Assembly: GCA_036874045.1 (NCBI GenBank)
Contig: CM072343.1
Location: 2,686,001-2,750,000, forward strand
DNA length: 64,000 bases
Direction of reading: 5' to 3'
DNA from: Cymodocea nodosa
Taxonomy: Eukaryota > Streptophyta > Magnoliopsida > Alismatales > Cymodoceaceae
In this document: positions 22,280 to 35,699 of the stretch, one piece after another
Numbering within the stretch: the stretch's first letter is position 1
Layout: each line of letters begins with the position of its first letter
The notes under the pieces: model-generated
Seen by the model: the letters and a program-made list of their open reading frames with translations, nothing else
Database searches by the model: none
What the model was told of the DNA's origin: nothing
Made by a program: the position numbers and the translations under genes

Positions 22280-23416
22280 ATGGAATTGATGCAATTACCG
22301 TTGGATGCACTAAGGGAAGTACTGAGTAACTTATCTGCTAAAGATCTGTACAGGCTATGTTGTATATCAAAGGAAATTAAAGACTGTATTGAAGAAAAAT
22401 ATTTTCAGGGACTACAAACTGCAAAAATGACTAAGATTAGAGATGGATTCATATGGAGGTCATTTAATCGTAGTTCAATTAACCATGAATATCTGACTAT
22501 GGAAGAAACTATGGGAATTCCACCCAACACATTAGAAGGAATAGATCATATTATGGGGATGGATGAAGGATTAATCATATACAGGATCAGACCAAGGTAT
22601 GCAAATCTATTACCTGATATTTTAATAAGAAATCTTACAACAAGAGAAGAATGGAATATAGGAAGACCTAATAGATATGAAATACCAACTGTAAATTGTG
22701 GGTCGGCTTTAATATTTTCTGATAAAAATTCTACCATTCCTGAAAAATTATATTATTGTAGACCTATAGGAAATTGGGGTGAAGATTTACGCTTAAGTGT
22801 GTATAATTTTTTGAATAGATCTTGGATTGAAAATATTATGATATATCTAGGCCAAAAATCATTAATTAACAACATGCATGTCATACTTGATGGATATGTA
22901 TATCTAGTCATAGATATATCAATAGCATTTGGATCTAATTTATACATAGTGAGCATAGACTGTTATGATGAATATATAGAAATTTTACCTATACCGAGAG
23001 AAATAGCTAAACCACCATCTACAGAATTTGATAAAATTCAAATAGGAATGTGGTATAATGAATATGATGATCCTACTTTATGTCTAATAAGATGGTGGGA
23101 TGAATTGATGAAATTTCAAATATGGATTATGAAAGACATAAATGAATAGAAGTGGGAAGAGGAATATATTGAAATAGATGTAGAAATAGAAACTACTACA
23201 TTACCTTGGAACTGGAAAGGATCCCTTTCTGCATTTCATATCATTAATGGTAATACACTTGTATTTAGAATTTATAATATATTACATGTTTACAAATTAA
23301 GAAGGAACAAGAACTGCATTAAAACAGAATTAATAGTAAGAAGAATTATGCTTAAAAAGTTTGCTTGGACTGACACATTTATTCCATTTGTTTCTACTTT
23401 TCAATCATGTTCTTAA
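22280..23416 (+). pseudogene. F-box protein ORF carried inside Athila-like element
   Basis: The N-terminus LPLDALREVLSNLSAKDLYR followed by LCCISKEIKDCI is a clear F-box (residues about 6-40), the module that docks substrate receptors on SKP1 in SCF ubiquitin ligases. The rest looks like the plant F-box-associated (FBA) beta-propeller-like region: GSALIFSD, LYYCRPIGNW, LSVYNFLNRSW and, near the end, FIPFVSTFQSC. Coding similarity continues in one frame to 23416, about 375 codons, the usual length of plant FBA-type F-box proteins. It lies on the same strand as the gag-like ORF, 186 bp after it, and upstream of the LTR at 25180. It is probably a captured host gene; it has about one break. A host gene that the element inserted beside is less likely, because LTR-element spacer surrounds it on both sides. 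Confidence 0.75.
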
Positions 23417-24059
23417 GCTGTGATTTTGTGTGTTTAATGTTGTGTGTATTCTGCATTTATTTTTAGAAAAAAGAGAGAGAAAAATGTAGTTTTCATTTTT
23501 ATTTTATAAAAGAAAAAAACAAATATCAATCTAGTTTGTTGGTATCTGTTCTGGGAAACCAACTGGCTTGCTTGTGAGCCACTAGAGGCATAGGAGCCTA
23601 GGTTCCACACAAGACGCTGAGTTATCAATATCTGTTAAATGTTATTTTGTTTTATATTCTGCTTTTATTTGTGAATGAAAAGTTTTTCAGATTCAAAAAT
23701 TGGAATATGCAGAAGGAGATACAAATGAAACAAGGTATGCAACTGATTACTTATCCTAAATTTAAATTTAAACTCATTTGTTGAGTTAGGTGCTAAATCA
23801 ACGAAACTGTATTCATGGCTGCTACAATTACTGTATTTATTGTCAAATCTTTTACATTGAGCCTAATGCAAAATGTAAGTATGGGGGGAGGTAATTAAAG
23901 TAACAGCTATGTAAGTTCTTAATTAGAGGAATTAAAATGGTACTACAAAGTTTTGTGGAAATTGAAAATTTTTATGAACTTGCTGTAACTATTTGATAAT
24001 TGAGACTGTAAAATTTTTTATAAACTATAACTGCTTGAATGTTATATTTAGAAGGCTAT
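23417..24059 (+). other. Spacer after F-box ORF, with purine tract
   Basis: There is no gene. A purine-rich tract AGTATGGGGGGAGGT lies at 23878-23892, similar in look to an Athila polypurine tract but more than 1.2 kb from the LTR. Another GTTGAGTTAGGTGC / TAAATCAACG pair lies at about 23780-23805. Confidence 0.4.
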
Positions 24060-25022
24060 ATAAGATGCTATAGAATTTATTATTTATGCAAATCTAGATA
24101 TAGTATCTTATGTTTTTTTCTGAATTTCATGAGTTTAATAGTTTCACGATTTTAAAATGAAATCAGAATGCTTAATGAAAAAAATTATCTGAAGTCCTGA
24201 AGGAGCTGAAATATGAATTCTAGATTAAATGAAACACATATGATTAAAGATACATTTAATTTGACTAATTAAACTTGTAGAATGATTTATGTGTAGATCT
24301 TATTAAACTATAGAAAAAGTATGAGCTTATTGTTATGGATTCATATTTACAGTAAATGATAGAAGTAGGACTATATGAGATTGGTGTTTTATTGCTTCTG
24401 TATTAATGAAATACGTATATATACAGTATGTGATTAATGTCTTTGTTTTGTAAAAAAAAAAAAAAAACTTTGAGAGTTTATTGACTTGTTTGATCACGAG
24501 CCTTTTGTACTTGAGTAGATAGGTATGTAAGGATTGTTGACCTGAAAAAGGACTCTTGAAATCTGGCAACCTAAGATCCTGATCAGATCTAGGATTGTTG
24601 ACTGAAAGCTCGTTACATGGGTACATTAGAAAACTCCTGTATGATTTAAGCTTGTCAAATTAACTTTTAAAGTACAAAAAAAAATACATATACTGTTCTG
24701 AAAAGATACAAGTGTTTTGTGAAATATAGATATCTTATGAATTGAGTATATTTTCTGTTATCTAGAATTGCTGAAATATGAATCTAGAATTGACTTTTGA
24801 AGTTGTTTAATGGAGATACAATTCTTTATTCTACTTGTCTTAATCATATTGAATTGGATTGTACTTTGATTAGTATGTTGTTGAAATTTCTTCTAGAAAT
24901 ATTATTGGAAAGTTCAGGATGACAGATGATGAAAAGAAGAAAACATGATAAGATAATTAATACTTATGTGATGATGATATACTTTGTATATAATTTGCAT
25001 ATATTCTAAGTATATTTGCAAG
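24060..25022 (+). repeat. 3' spacer shared with the copia element
   Basis: It is colinear with 10195-11165 of the copia element and on the same strand relative to the accessory ORF. It holds no credible ORF; the minus-strand frame at 24333-24626 is chance. Confidence 0.8.
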
Positions 25023-25179
25023 TTGATTACTGAAACATACAGAGTATCTATATAATAATACTCGTTCTTATGCTGAACAGAAGAAAAAGGGAGGAAGAAT
25101 TAATTCTAGCACTTTTAGAAAGACCCATTAATTAGATCTTAGTTTGCTAAGGGACTAGCAAAATTTAGGTATGGGAAAG

Positions 25180-27310
25180 TGTTTAGAATGAAAAAGTACA
25201 TATTATTAACGGTTAAATGATGGTTAATTGCATAATATTTAGCTTATCATATGAGAATTAAGTCATTATGTTATAATTGCACTGTTATAAGCTTTAATTA
25301 AAGAATCTACTTAATTTGGAGGAATTAATGTTAATTCAGTACATTTCTGAACTGTCGGTAAGTTGCAGGCTGTGAAATCCTTAGGTATTTGAATTTTCTG
25401 ATATTTCAGACAATTATGTTTAGCATACCGAACATATTTCAGACAGTTATGTTTAACATACCAAACATGTATCGAATAGTTATGTTTAAACTACCGAACA
25501 GTTATGTTTTAAAAGAATAGTTTATTATTTCCTGAAGTACACGTGTCAAAACCATAATGCATGACTTAAGTGAAATTTCAGTGAGTTATCTATAACTATC
25601 TAAAATTGCAGTTGGGCATTGGATAGTTATATGTGTAACTCTCCGAAATCTCCTTTTATTTATAAAATAGTTGTGGACACGTGTCATGTTCTGAGAAAGT
25701 GACTTAAGTAGATTTTCGATGAGTTATATCTAACTATCCAAAATGCATCTGGGCATCGGATAGTTAAACCTGTAACTCTCCAAAATGTTTCTTTTATTAT
25801 TAAACTACTGCTGACACGTGTCGAGATCTGGTAGATTTACTTAAGTTATATATCGATGAGTTATTTGTAACTATCCGAAATGCATCTGGGCATCGGATAG
25901 TTAAGTTGTAAGTATCCAAAATGCACTTGAGCATCAGATAGTTAAATTTATGCAAGTGTTTTATAGTTAAATCAACGAAGCAAGTCCGTTGAGTTATTTG
26001 TAACTCCACGAACTATTTATTTTCTAATATGCCATTGTAGCGGTTGCAGAAACAAGACAGTTGGAAGAAAAACCACGATTGCACATATCGCGCAGGGAGA
26101 AGAAAGCATCGTCGTTGATATGAATGAAGGAAATCCAACCAACCATTCAAGCAGAAGTAGTTACCAATGAAGAAATATAAAAGAAAAGAAGAAAAAGAAG
26201 TAAAGGGGGTGATCGATGGGTATGGCCAGTGTGTACAGAGGAGGAGCACCAAACTTTTTACAGACAGTGTTAGCAATTCTCTGAAGTACCACACCAACCA
26301 TCATTACCACCACCATAATACCAATCATCGGAGGTCTGTGAGGATACTTTCCTGATGTCAGGTTGATTCCGAGCCAAACACAGTGTTTGACAACCATTGT
26401 GAGGAGTGATTGCATCGCGGGAAGGGAAGCCATTTTCACCAAGCGCCGACTCATATTTCAGGAGATCGTAGAGCTTCTAGCCTTAGCTTCGGGTTGATGC
26501 CTGTATGCTGAAGAGGAGATCATCTTGCTATTCTAGACTCGCGATTCTATAGGGAGAGGAGACAGAATTGTAAGTGGTTTAATTTTCAGGAGTGTAATCA
26601 TGTCACATGTAGTGACAGAAGTATTTACTGTCGATTGAGATTACTTTACATTTCACCTTTCGCCCATTTCCATGTTCATATTAAAACAAAAATACCAAAA
26701 ACAACTTATCTGTGTTTGTATTTTGTATTTTAGTGTTGTATTGTTTGTGTTGTATCGTGATTAATATTATCTTTGTTAGTGTTGTGATTGTTTTATGTTT
26801 GTTTTAGTTTTACAATTTACTGAAATTAGTTCATTCAAAAGACTTAAAGATTTTAATGGTTATCGTTTGAATTATATGAATGTTAGTATGCTTAATGATA
26901 AATCCAATGTTTACTAACATTAAAGAGCTTAATTGATGTTATTTACAATCTGTGGAATCGCGCAATGGTTGGCTGAATTCCTTTGTAAATAGCAGTATTA
27001 AAAAGAAAAGGTAGGCTCGTGGAGTTAACTTAAGGCCACGAGGTTAGTCCGTTGAGTTATAGTTAACTCAACAGAGAGCTTATTGAAGATATAAATTTGA
27101 TTGCTAATAAACGGAACAGTTCTCAATTCTTAAACAATTCTCTGTGGGATCGACTTGTACTTGCACACTAATACAATAGACATTGTACACTTGCAGTTAA
27201 AATACAAATTGGAATTAATATCTAAATTGAGTTAAAGGTTGTTTGTTTACTTCTAAAAAAAAAAGAATAGGCATAAAGATAAATTAACTAAGTAAAAATA
27301 GAAGTTAACA
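25180..27310 (+). mobile_element. Athila-like LTR, plus orientation, apparently full-length
   Basis: It begins TGTTTAGAATG after GGTATGGGAAAG and ends GAAGTTAACA. Within it are several roughly 130-bp modules that combine ACACGTGTC with CTATCCGAAATGC...GGGCATCGGATAG, and a GTTGAGTTA palindrome at 27040-27075. It is about 2.13 kb, the longest LTR copy here, and serves as the reference for the other six. Confidence 0.85.
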
Positions 27311-27324
27311 AATCCAAGTTTTTC

Positions 27325-27373
27325 TGGTGCGTTGTTGGAGATCTAATCAGGTTTTCTGGTGTTGTGCTGGGTA
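27325..27373 (+). promoter_or_regulatory. Two tandem primer-binding-like sites
   Basis: TGGTGCGTTGTTGGAGAT (27325-27342) lies 14 bp after the LTR end, and a second, more decayed copy TGGTGTTGTGCTGGGTA lies at 27357-27373. The pair at 5191-5240 is the better-preserved equivalent. Confidence 0.55.
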
Positions 27374-27391
27374 ATCAAACAGGTATTCTGA

Positions 27392-27554
27392 CATTTAAAT
27401 CTATGAGCCTCTTTGTGAAATGAAAATTGTCAGCTTCTACCTATTGCAACTCTTTCTCTCTAGTCATATTCTGGATTTTCTTCCTTGAATGTCAATCTTC
27501 TAAGTGTTGGAGGAACTCTATCGTATCAATCTTATCCCACACGTTCAGTGTCAT
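27392..27554 (-). pseudogene. 5' end of minus-strand Athila-like accessory ORF
   Basis: On the minus strand this matches the first part of the accessory ORF at 17580, including the ATGACAC start region, NMTREKELQ and LIDL. It stops where the plus-oriented LTR's primer-site region adjoins at about 27390. It is a short, broken fragment. Confidence 0.6.
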
Positions 27555-28120
27555 CTTCAACTTCGTGGTGTTGTGAAATGGAACAAAACTGATTGTTACT
27601 ATTCTAAGTGCTAAATGATTTCTACAGATAATGTCCTAAATCCTAAGTTTAAGTTTAAATAAACCTTAAGTTTGTTGCAAGTAATCGAGTTATTTCCCAT
27701 GCAATCCTTTCACTACTCTCTCTTGCCACTCTGTGGAGTTATAGTTAACTCCACAAACTAACTTTTTGAATTTACCTTTAGTACTTTGTTGAATTATAAT
27801 TAACTCAATGGAATAAGTTTGTGAACTTATCTTAGACTAAACGAAATAAGTTCGTTAACTCAACGGACTTCCCAAAAAGTTATATCCAATAAAATAATGT
27901 AAATATAATCTTTTTTTTCGGTCAAAACCGAAGAATCTCTAGTTTGATTGACTCTTGGTTTTCTAGTTTTCTTAATTTCGATCGAATCGATATTTTTCTT
28001 CGGTCAAACTGACACATTTTCTCAAACATTCGGTTAAACTGATACTATATTTCGGTTGAATCGAGACTTATACTTAATATAAAACAAGTTTTTTTTTTTA
28101 CTAAACAAACATAATAGGGC
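27555..28120 (-). promoter_or_regulatory. Spacer and candidate internal promoter (minus-strand element)
   Basis: On the minus strand this carries the same parts as 17018-17579: ACCGAAATATAGTATCAG-like and GGTTTTGACCGAA inverted repeats (27920-28065), GTTGAGTTAAC-type words (27730-27870), and a GTTTATTTAAAC TATA-like box near 27656. Confidence 0.45.
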
Positions 28121-31100
28121 TTTAGTAGTCCTCTACTCTTACTTCTTTAATTCCAAATGAAATTTTTGGAAATTTAAGAATAGGTTTGAGTCTTTCTCCA
28201 TTTACTTTAAATATATTTTGATTTTTAGGGTTTCAATTTCAATCGTTCCATAGGAATAAATGTTTCAAATTATGTATGGTTCTGCCCATCTAAATCTTAA
28301 TTTCCCTAGATGATTATGAAGTCTAGTCATGTAAAGATATACTTTTTGTCCTATTTCAAAAGTTTTTGGAATAATTTTCTTGTCATGCCATAACTTCATT
28401 TTCTCTTTTTCTTTTATAATCTCGAATAAGCTTCATTCCTAAATTCTTCTAACTTGATTAATTGTATCTTTCTATTTTCAACAACTTGATTTAAATTAGT
28501 GTTTAGAGTTCTTAATGCCCAATAAGCTCTATATTCTAATTCAACAAGTAGGTGGCAACTTTTTCCGTATACTATCCTAAAAGGTGACATACCTAGGCTT
28601 ATTTTATAAGCTATTCTATAAGCCCAAAGTGCATCTATTAATCAGTTAGCTCAATCTTTCCTAATAGGTTTTACTACTTTCTCTAAAATTAATTTAATTT
28701 GTTTGTTTACACTTTCTACTTATTCACTTGTTTATAGATGATATAAAGTTGCAATTTTATAATTTACTCCATATTTCTTCATTAAAACTTTAAAACTTCT
28801 ATTACAAAAATGAGTTCTCCTATCACTAATAATAGCTTTAGGTATTCCAAATCTAGCAATTATATTAGTTTTTATAAAATGTATTATCACTTTGTTGTCA
28901 TTAGTTTTTGTAGGAATCACTTCTATCTACTTAAATACATAATCCACATCTAACAATATATAATTAAACTGATTAGACATAGGAAATAGACTCATAAAAT
29001 CAATTCCCTATATATCAAAAATCTCGACTTCAGCAATAGGGTTCAAAGGTATCATATTTCTCTTTGATATCCTTCCTATTTGTTGACATCTTAAATAACT
29101 TAAATAGTGTTTGTGAGCATCCTTAAATAGTGTTGGCTAGTAGAATCTACATTGTAAAATCTTGGTTGTAGTTTTTCTTGATTCAAAATGTCCTCCGCAT
29201 GCTTGGTCTTGACAAAAGGATAATATGCTATGATATTCAGTTTCTAGAACACACCTCCTTATGACTAAATCAGAACATTTCTTAAATAAGTATGATTCTT
29301 CCCAATAGTAATATTTCACTCTTGAAAAGAATAATTTTTTATCATGTCTATTCCAATTCTTAGGTATTAACCCTATAACTAAATAATTAACTATGTCTGC
29401 ATACCAAGGCATTATTTTTATGGTCATTAATTGTTCGTTAGGAAAATGCTCTTTAATCTCAATGTTTGACTTTTCTATATATAATCTTAACAAATGATCT
29501 GCTACTACATTCTCACATCCTTTTTTATCTTTAATTTCTAAATCAAATTCTTACAATAATAATATCCATCGGATCAATCTAGGTTTGGTTTCTTTCTTTG
29601 CTATTAGATGTTTAGAGTTGAATGATCCATATATACTATCACTTTAGTTCCTATTGAGTATGATCTAAATTTTTCTAAGGCAAACACAACAACTAGTAAT
29701 TCTTTTTCAGTAGTTGTGTAATTAACTTGAGCATCATTTAGAGTCTTGCTTGCATAATGAATCATTCAAGGAGATTTTTCTATCTTCTGTCCCAATACTG
29801 CTCCTACAGGAAACTCAGATGCATCACACATTAGTTAAAATAGATAGTTCTAATTAGGTGTTTGTATTATAAGAGTTGTAATTAAGCTAGTTTTAAGCTT
29901 ATAGAAGGCTTCTTTGCAATTTCTATCAAAGTTAAATGAAATATCTTTTAGTAAATTCGTTAAAGGTCTAGCTATTTTGCTAAAGTCTTTGATAAATCTC
30001 TTATAAAATCCTGCATATCTTAGAAATGATCTAATATCTTTTATTGATTTAGGTTCTGGTAGATTAGAAATTACTTCTATCTTACCTTTGTCTACCTTCA
30101 GTCCTTTTATTGAAACAACATGTCTCAAGACTATTCCTTGTTTTACCATGAAGTGACATTTTTCCCAATTTAGAACCAAATTCTTTTCTACACAGTATTT
30201 TAATACTTGATTTAAATTGTTTAAACATACTTTAAATGAAGTTCCATATATTGTAAAATCATCCATAAATATTTTCAAAAAATCTTCAGTCATTCCAATA
30301 AATATGCCTTACATACACCTTTAAAAGGTGGTTGGTGCATTGCATAATCCGAATGACATCCTTTTAAAAACATAAGTTCCATTAAAACATGTGAAAATTG
30401 TCTTCTCTTGATCCTCTAATGTTATTGAGACTTAGTTATATCTTGAATACCCATCTAGGAAATAAAAATACTCTTGCCCTACTAATTTTTCTAACATTTG
30501 ATTTGTAAAAGGTAAAGGAAAATGATCTTTTCTAGTCACAACATTTAGCTTCCTATAATCTATACACACTCTCTAGCCTGCTTGAATTCTAGTTGGTATC
30601 AAGTCCTAACTCTTGTTTCTTATAATAGTTAACTCTGATTTCTTAGGAACTACATGAATTGGACTAACCCATGAGCTGTTAGAAATCAGATATATTATGT
30701 CATTATCTAACCATTTTGATAATTTCCTTCTTGACCACATCTTTAAGGTTTGGATTTAATCTTCTTTTAGAAATTCTAACTGGTTTAGCATTCTCTTCTA
30801 AATATATATGATGATGACATATAGTAGAACTTAGCTTTTTTATGTCAGTCATAGTCCATCCTATTGCTTCTTTATATTTCTTTATTAAATCTTTTAATTT
30901 AGATATTTGATCTTCCTTTAAATCTAATGCAATAATGACTAAACAAGTCCGTTCTTTTTCCAAAAATATATAAGTCAATTCAAGAGGTAAAGGTTTTAAA
31001 TCTAAGTGTTGACCATTAGAAGCTAAAGCTCCTAATTTAACATTTTCGTCTTCTAGATTAAACTCTTCTTGGTCTCCTTCTACTTTTATGTTTAAGTCTC

Positions 31101-32864
31101 TATCTATATTTTCACTTTCTTCTAGATTTTCAATATCTAATTGCCTATTTAATTCTTCTTGAATCACATCTTCTAACATGTCTCATTCATCTTCTAGAAA
31201 GTCTATAGTATGTAAAGACATTTCTAACTTCTCATCCCCTTCTGGTTTGAAAATACTTAATTGAGTATCCTCATTACCATATGCTAATTTCATCATTCCA
31301 TTTTTATAGTTTATAATCACTCCTAATGTTGCTAGAAATGGCCTTTCCAAAATTAAAGATGTATCATGACTAATGCTTAATTTGTTGAGAGTCCAAAACA
31401 ACAATATTAATAGGATAGATGAAGTTCTTTACTTTAATTAGGGCATCTTCTATTTTTCTTTGAGAGTATCTTATACTTCTATCAACTAATTGAATGACAG
31501 TCCTAATAGGGATTAAATATTCTAATCCAAGGGATACAAATATATCACTAGGCATAACATTTATACCTACACCTAGGTCTATTAAGGTTCTTTCCAAAAT
31601 TGTATTACTTATTATGCATGATATAATAAGAATTCTTGGATTAGATAACTTTTTAGGAATTTATGGTAGAAATAGAGAACTACTTTATTTAGCTAAAAGA
31701 CTTTTCTTAACATTTTTCACTCACTTTTCTTAGTATACCAATCCTTAAGAAATTTAGCACAATGTGGCATTTTCTGTAATAAATCTAACAAAGGAATGTT
31801 AACTTGTACTTTTTCAAAAATTTCTCAAATTTTCTCTTTTTTTCAAGAAATATTTGTTTTAATCTTTCAAGATAGGGCGCTAATGATTGCAATTTAAAAG
31901 ATTCTTTTTCTTTCATTTCTTTCTTTTGGTCATTTATAGTTTCATTTTCAAATTCAGATTTTTCTTCATTGATTTTTAAATTTTAAGGTATTACATGTTC
32001 ATTTTCATTTTAAAATTTGTTCTTACTTAGTTCCACTTTGTTTTCTTTTTGAATTCTTAGTGGTATGTAAGTTCCAGATCTTAATGTTACACAAACATCT
32101 TCTAGATTTTCAGCATTTTCATGATATTCTTGTATTACCTTTTCTTTCTTGTGATTTTGATTTTTAATTGTTTCTATATATTTCTTAGTTGGATTACTTT
32201 TCTCAATTCCTATTCCATAGGTAATTTCTTTTATCTTTGTGTTTTGTAAATTATGCACACTTTCGACATTGAACTTATCATTTGTGTTCTCATTTTTATC
32301 TTACGTAACTTGTAATTTCATTGTAAATTCATCCAATGCGTTTAGCTTTCTTTCTAAATCATCTAATCTCATTGCATTCAATTTTTGGTCAATTTTCATT
32401 ATTATTTTCTCAATTTCATAGATGATATCGATTTTAGGTTCTGAATAATTTTCTTTATAGTTTATTTGGTTGACTTCTTGTTGATAATACATGTATTGTT
32501 CTAATTTGTCTAGGTTTTATTCTAAACTATATTCAAGTCTATCATACCTATCCCAAACTTCCTTATCTCTCAACATATTGTGTTCTAAATTGACTATTGG
32601 TTGGGTAAACTATAGGATTTTCATACTCAGTTTTATTGTATTGGATATAATTCATTTCTTGTTCATTTGATCTAACCATCTACAATCGTCTCAATTTTTA
32701 ACAATCAGCAATGTCATAACCTTCCAAATTACAAAATTCACATATGCTAACTACTGGTTTCAAAATTTTTTGAGCATAAGCATATATCATATTCGTAATG
32801 ATAAAAACACACAACACTCCTATGCTATGAAAACAAAACAGCACTTTAGTTGCTTAGCTTTCAA
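28120..32864 (-). pseudogene. Athila-like pol (protease, reverse transcriptase, RNase H, integrase), minus strand
   Basis: Reading down the minus strand: a CX2C knuckle-like CEFCNLEGYD near 32740; a Lys/Glu-rich region; aspartic protease with TLIDLGVGINVMP (about 31580); and reverse transcriptase with PVRISKRRLNPNLK, WVSPIHVVPKKS, the palm motif FKRMSFGLCNAP, and catalytic FMDDFTIYG near 30250. Then come RNase H, the integrase zinc region (PWYADIVNYLV, YYWEESYLFKKCSD, DQACGGHF) at 29137-29493, and the core with IPKAIISDR. The wording is that of the Athila lineage. No gag core is found between the primer site and the knuckle. It is old and heavily broken, with on the order of twenty interruptions. 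Confidence 0.85.
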
Positions 32865-32882
32865 TCCCCAGCAATGACACTA
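32865..32882 (-). promoter_or_regulatory. tRNA-Asp-type primer-binding site
   Basis: Minus-strand TAGTGTCATTGCTGGGGA resembles the Athila primer site TGGCGCCGTTGCCGGGGA and lies 7 bp inside the LTR end at 32890. Only one such site is seen here, unlike the pairs at 5191 and 27325. Confidence 0.65.
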
Positions 32883-32889
32883 GAAAACT

Positions 32890-34712
32890 TGTTTAGGTGA
32901 ATTTCGTTTACTTTAATTATATATTTATAATTTCTTTTAGAAGTAAACAAATAATTTTCACAAATTAGATATTTATCTAATTTGTTTTTTTTAACTACAA
33001 GTGCACAATGTCTATTGCATAAACGTGCAAGTATAGGAGTAAAAATTTTGTACTATTTTGATTTTTACAACCATAGGATTATGTGTGTTGAATTACGCCT
33101 TCCATTGACTTACTACTAACTCAACAGACTATCCTCATGGACTTATGTTAACTCCATGAGCCTCACTAGTAACTTCCAATCAAATTTACTGTTGATAGAG
33201 GAATTTGGCCATCCATTAGACGGTTCCACAGAATGTAAACAACATCCATTAAGCTTTTAATGTTAGTTTATACAATATGTATCATTAATAACTACTAACA
33301 TTCAGATATTTCAAATAGTAACAATATTAATCAAGATTTTAGAATTACATATAAACTAGTTTCAGTAATTAGTAAAATGATTTTCTATTTCCTAGAATAA
33401 AATAAACATAAAACATTCAACAATACTAAACAAACAATACAACATTGATTTGATAAACATAACAACATATAATGAGTTTTTGGTTGTTTTTGTTTTGATA
33501 TGTTCTTGAAGATGAACAAAAGGTGAAATGTAAAATTCTCTATTGACAATAAATACTTCTATCACTACATGCAATGCGATTACACCATTAAAAACTTAAT
33601 CACTTACAGTCACTCGTCCCTCTCCCTATAGAATCACGAACCAAGACTTGTAAGTTGATTTTCTCTTCAGTATATTGGCAACAACCCGAAACTAAGGTTA
33701 GAAGTTTTACTATCTCCTAAGAGATCATTCGATGCTTAGTGAAAAAGGCTTCCCTTCCTATGATGTGATCACTCCTCATAGTGGTTGTTAGTCATTGTGT
33801 TCGGCTCGGAATCAACCTGACATCAGGAAAGTATCCTCACAGACCTTCGATGGTTGGTGATGGTATTTGTTGGTGTTGTGGAGTTTCAAGGAACTATTAA
33901 CGTTTACTGTAGTTAGCACGGTTCTCCACCCCTTTCTTCATTCTTTCTCTTTTCTTTTTATTTTTCTTTTAGTAGTAACTAATTCTGCCTAAATGACTGG
34001 TTGGATCTTCCTCATTCGTATCAACGATTGTGATTTCTTTTTCATTCTATAATTTAAATCCTACATGATACGTGCAATCGTGGTTTTCTTTCGAATTTTC
34101 TATTTCTACAACTGCTCATATTTGAATATTAGAAAATAACTAGTCTATGGAGTTAGTGTAATTCAATGGACTTACTTCATTGACTTAACTATAACTCAAT
34201 AGACTTACCTCATTGAGTTAAGCTTAACTCAATGGACTTGTTCAACTCTATAGTTTAATAAAACAAATATTTTTATAACATTTCATTTAATATGCAAAAG
34301 AAGTAATTATTTATCATTTAACAATTGATGTGTGTAATAATTTCTAACTTTACGAGGTTCTATAAACTTACTTGCATAACATTACGAAGTTCTGTAAACT
34401 TACTTGTATAATATTACGAAGTTCCGTAAATTTACTTTTATACCTATAACTCAATGATGTTACTATGCACCTGTACATGATATAAATATGTGCAAATAAA
34501 ACATATCATGTTTAACATTATAAATCACATGTAAACCAAGTTTTTAATCTCTCAGAAATGATAGTTAATTAACATTAATTTCATGAAATTATGCATATTC
34601 TTTAATTAAGACATGCAATCATGTAATTGTAACATAATGGCTTAATTCTTATATGATAAGCTAAATATTATGCAATTAACCATTAATATTATGCACTTTT
34701 TCATTCTAAATA
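32890..34712 (-). mobile_element. Athila-like LTR, minus orientation
   Basis: The minus strand starts TATTTAGAATGA at 34712 (TG replaced by TA, as at 60829) and ends CACCTAAACA. The middle matches the other LTRs (CTCTTCAG, TTGGCTCGGAATC-like and CAAAAGGTGAAATGT words). Together with the primer site and the pol below it, it forms the 5' end of a minus-strand element. Confidence 0.8.
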
Positions 34713-34740
34713 TTCACCAATTCAACTAGTCCACCCCTAA
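34713..34740 (-). repeat. Small end piece of copia-type LTR relic
   Basis: ATTCACC...ACTAGTCCACCCC continues the relic at 37670-38775. The intact order is seen at 39450-39500 (ATTCACCCCTAACGACTAGT). The TAA at 34738-34740 is the target duplication of the Harbinger derivative. Confidence 0.6.
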
Positions 34741-34949
34741 GGGGGTATTTGTGCACATCGAAAATTTCAGAAATAAAAGAAATAGAAAGTTCAGATTCTT
34801 GAGAACATCAAGGTTGTTTATACATGTCTTAGAAAGTTAAGAAAATTAAGATTCTCATAAAGGGGTTTGTGCCAAATGGAATGTTCAAAATTGAAATATA
34901 CTTTTTTCAACAATGTATTCTAATAATTAATTTTAATTTACTCTATTTT

Positions 34950-35095
34950 AGAGGTGTCAATTAGGTTGGGCCATTTTAAATCGAGCCAGGCTGGGCTACA
35001 ATAAATTAGAAAATCGGCTTGCAGGCTAGGCTGGCTCGCAAGCCAATTCAGGCTGGGCCGAGCTGGCCCGTGGGCCAATTCGGGCCAGGTTGAAA
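34950..35095. repeat. GGGCC/GGCTGG-rich short repeat in Harbinger derivative
   Basis: Repeated GGCTGGGC, GGGCCAATTCGGGCC and AAGCCAATTC words stand out in otherwise very AT-rich DNA. No ORF is supported. Confidence 0.4.
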
Positions 35096-35699
35096 TCTAA
35101 TGAAAAATAAAAAATAGAATATGATACCTCTCTTATATACATTAATAAATGTAATACAATTAATAAATGTAAACATAAAAGTTGATGTATACAAAATTAA
35201 TAAATGTTAAAGTAAAAGTTGTTAAAAAATTAATAAATGTAATACAAACTTGTTTAAACGTAGAACTTGATGTAACAATTGAAAATGTAGAATAAAGTTT
35301 AAATGCCATTTGATATGTATGTTACATTTCTTTTTTTATTATTAATATAATTTTGATGTAATAAATGTTTAAATATAATTATGTACATTGTACATTAAAT
35401 GTAAAAATATTTGATGTAATTACAAAAATAATGTAATTTAAATTTAAATTTAGAAATAAAATAATTATTTTAACTTTATGATTTGTGTTTGAATGTGCTG
35501 ATGGATGATGAATTATGAATGATCCGTTGATGATGTCTTGATATTGATGTTAATGTGATGAATAATGATTTATGAATGATGACTTATATTTGATGTTCAT
35601 GTGTTTATAAATAAAATAATGTGTTTGAATGATGAATTGATTATCTGAAACGTTGTAAATTTTTTTATTTTATTTTAATTTAAAATCAAAAAAATAAAT

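Noticed and set aside
23878-23892. Polypurine tract of the Athila-like element
   Set aside because: The sequence fits, but the LTR starts 1.29 kb later at 25180, so it is recorded only as a purine tract.
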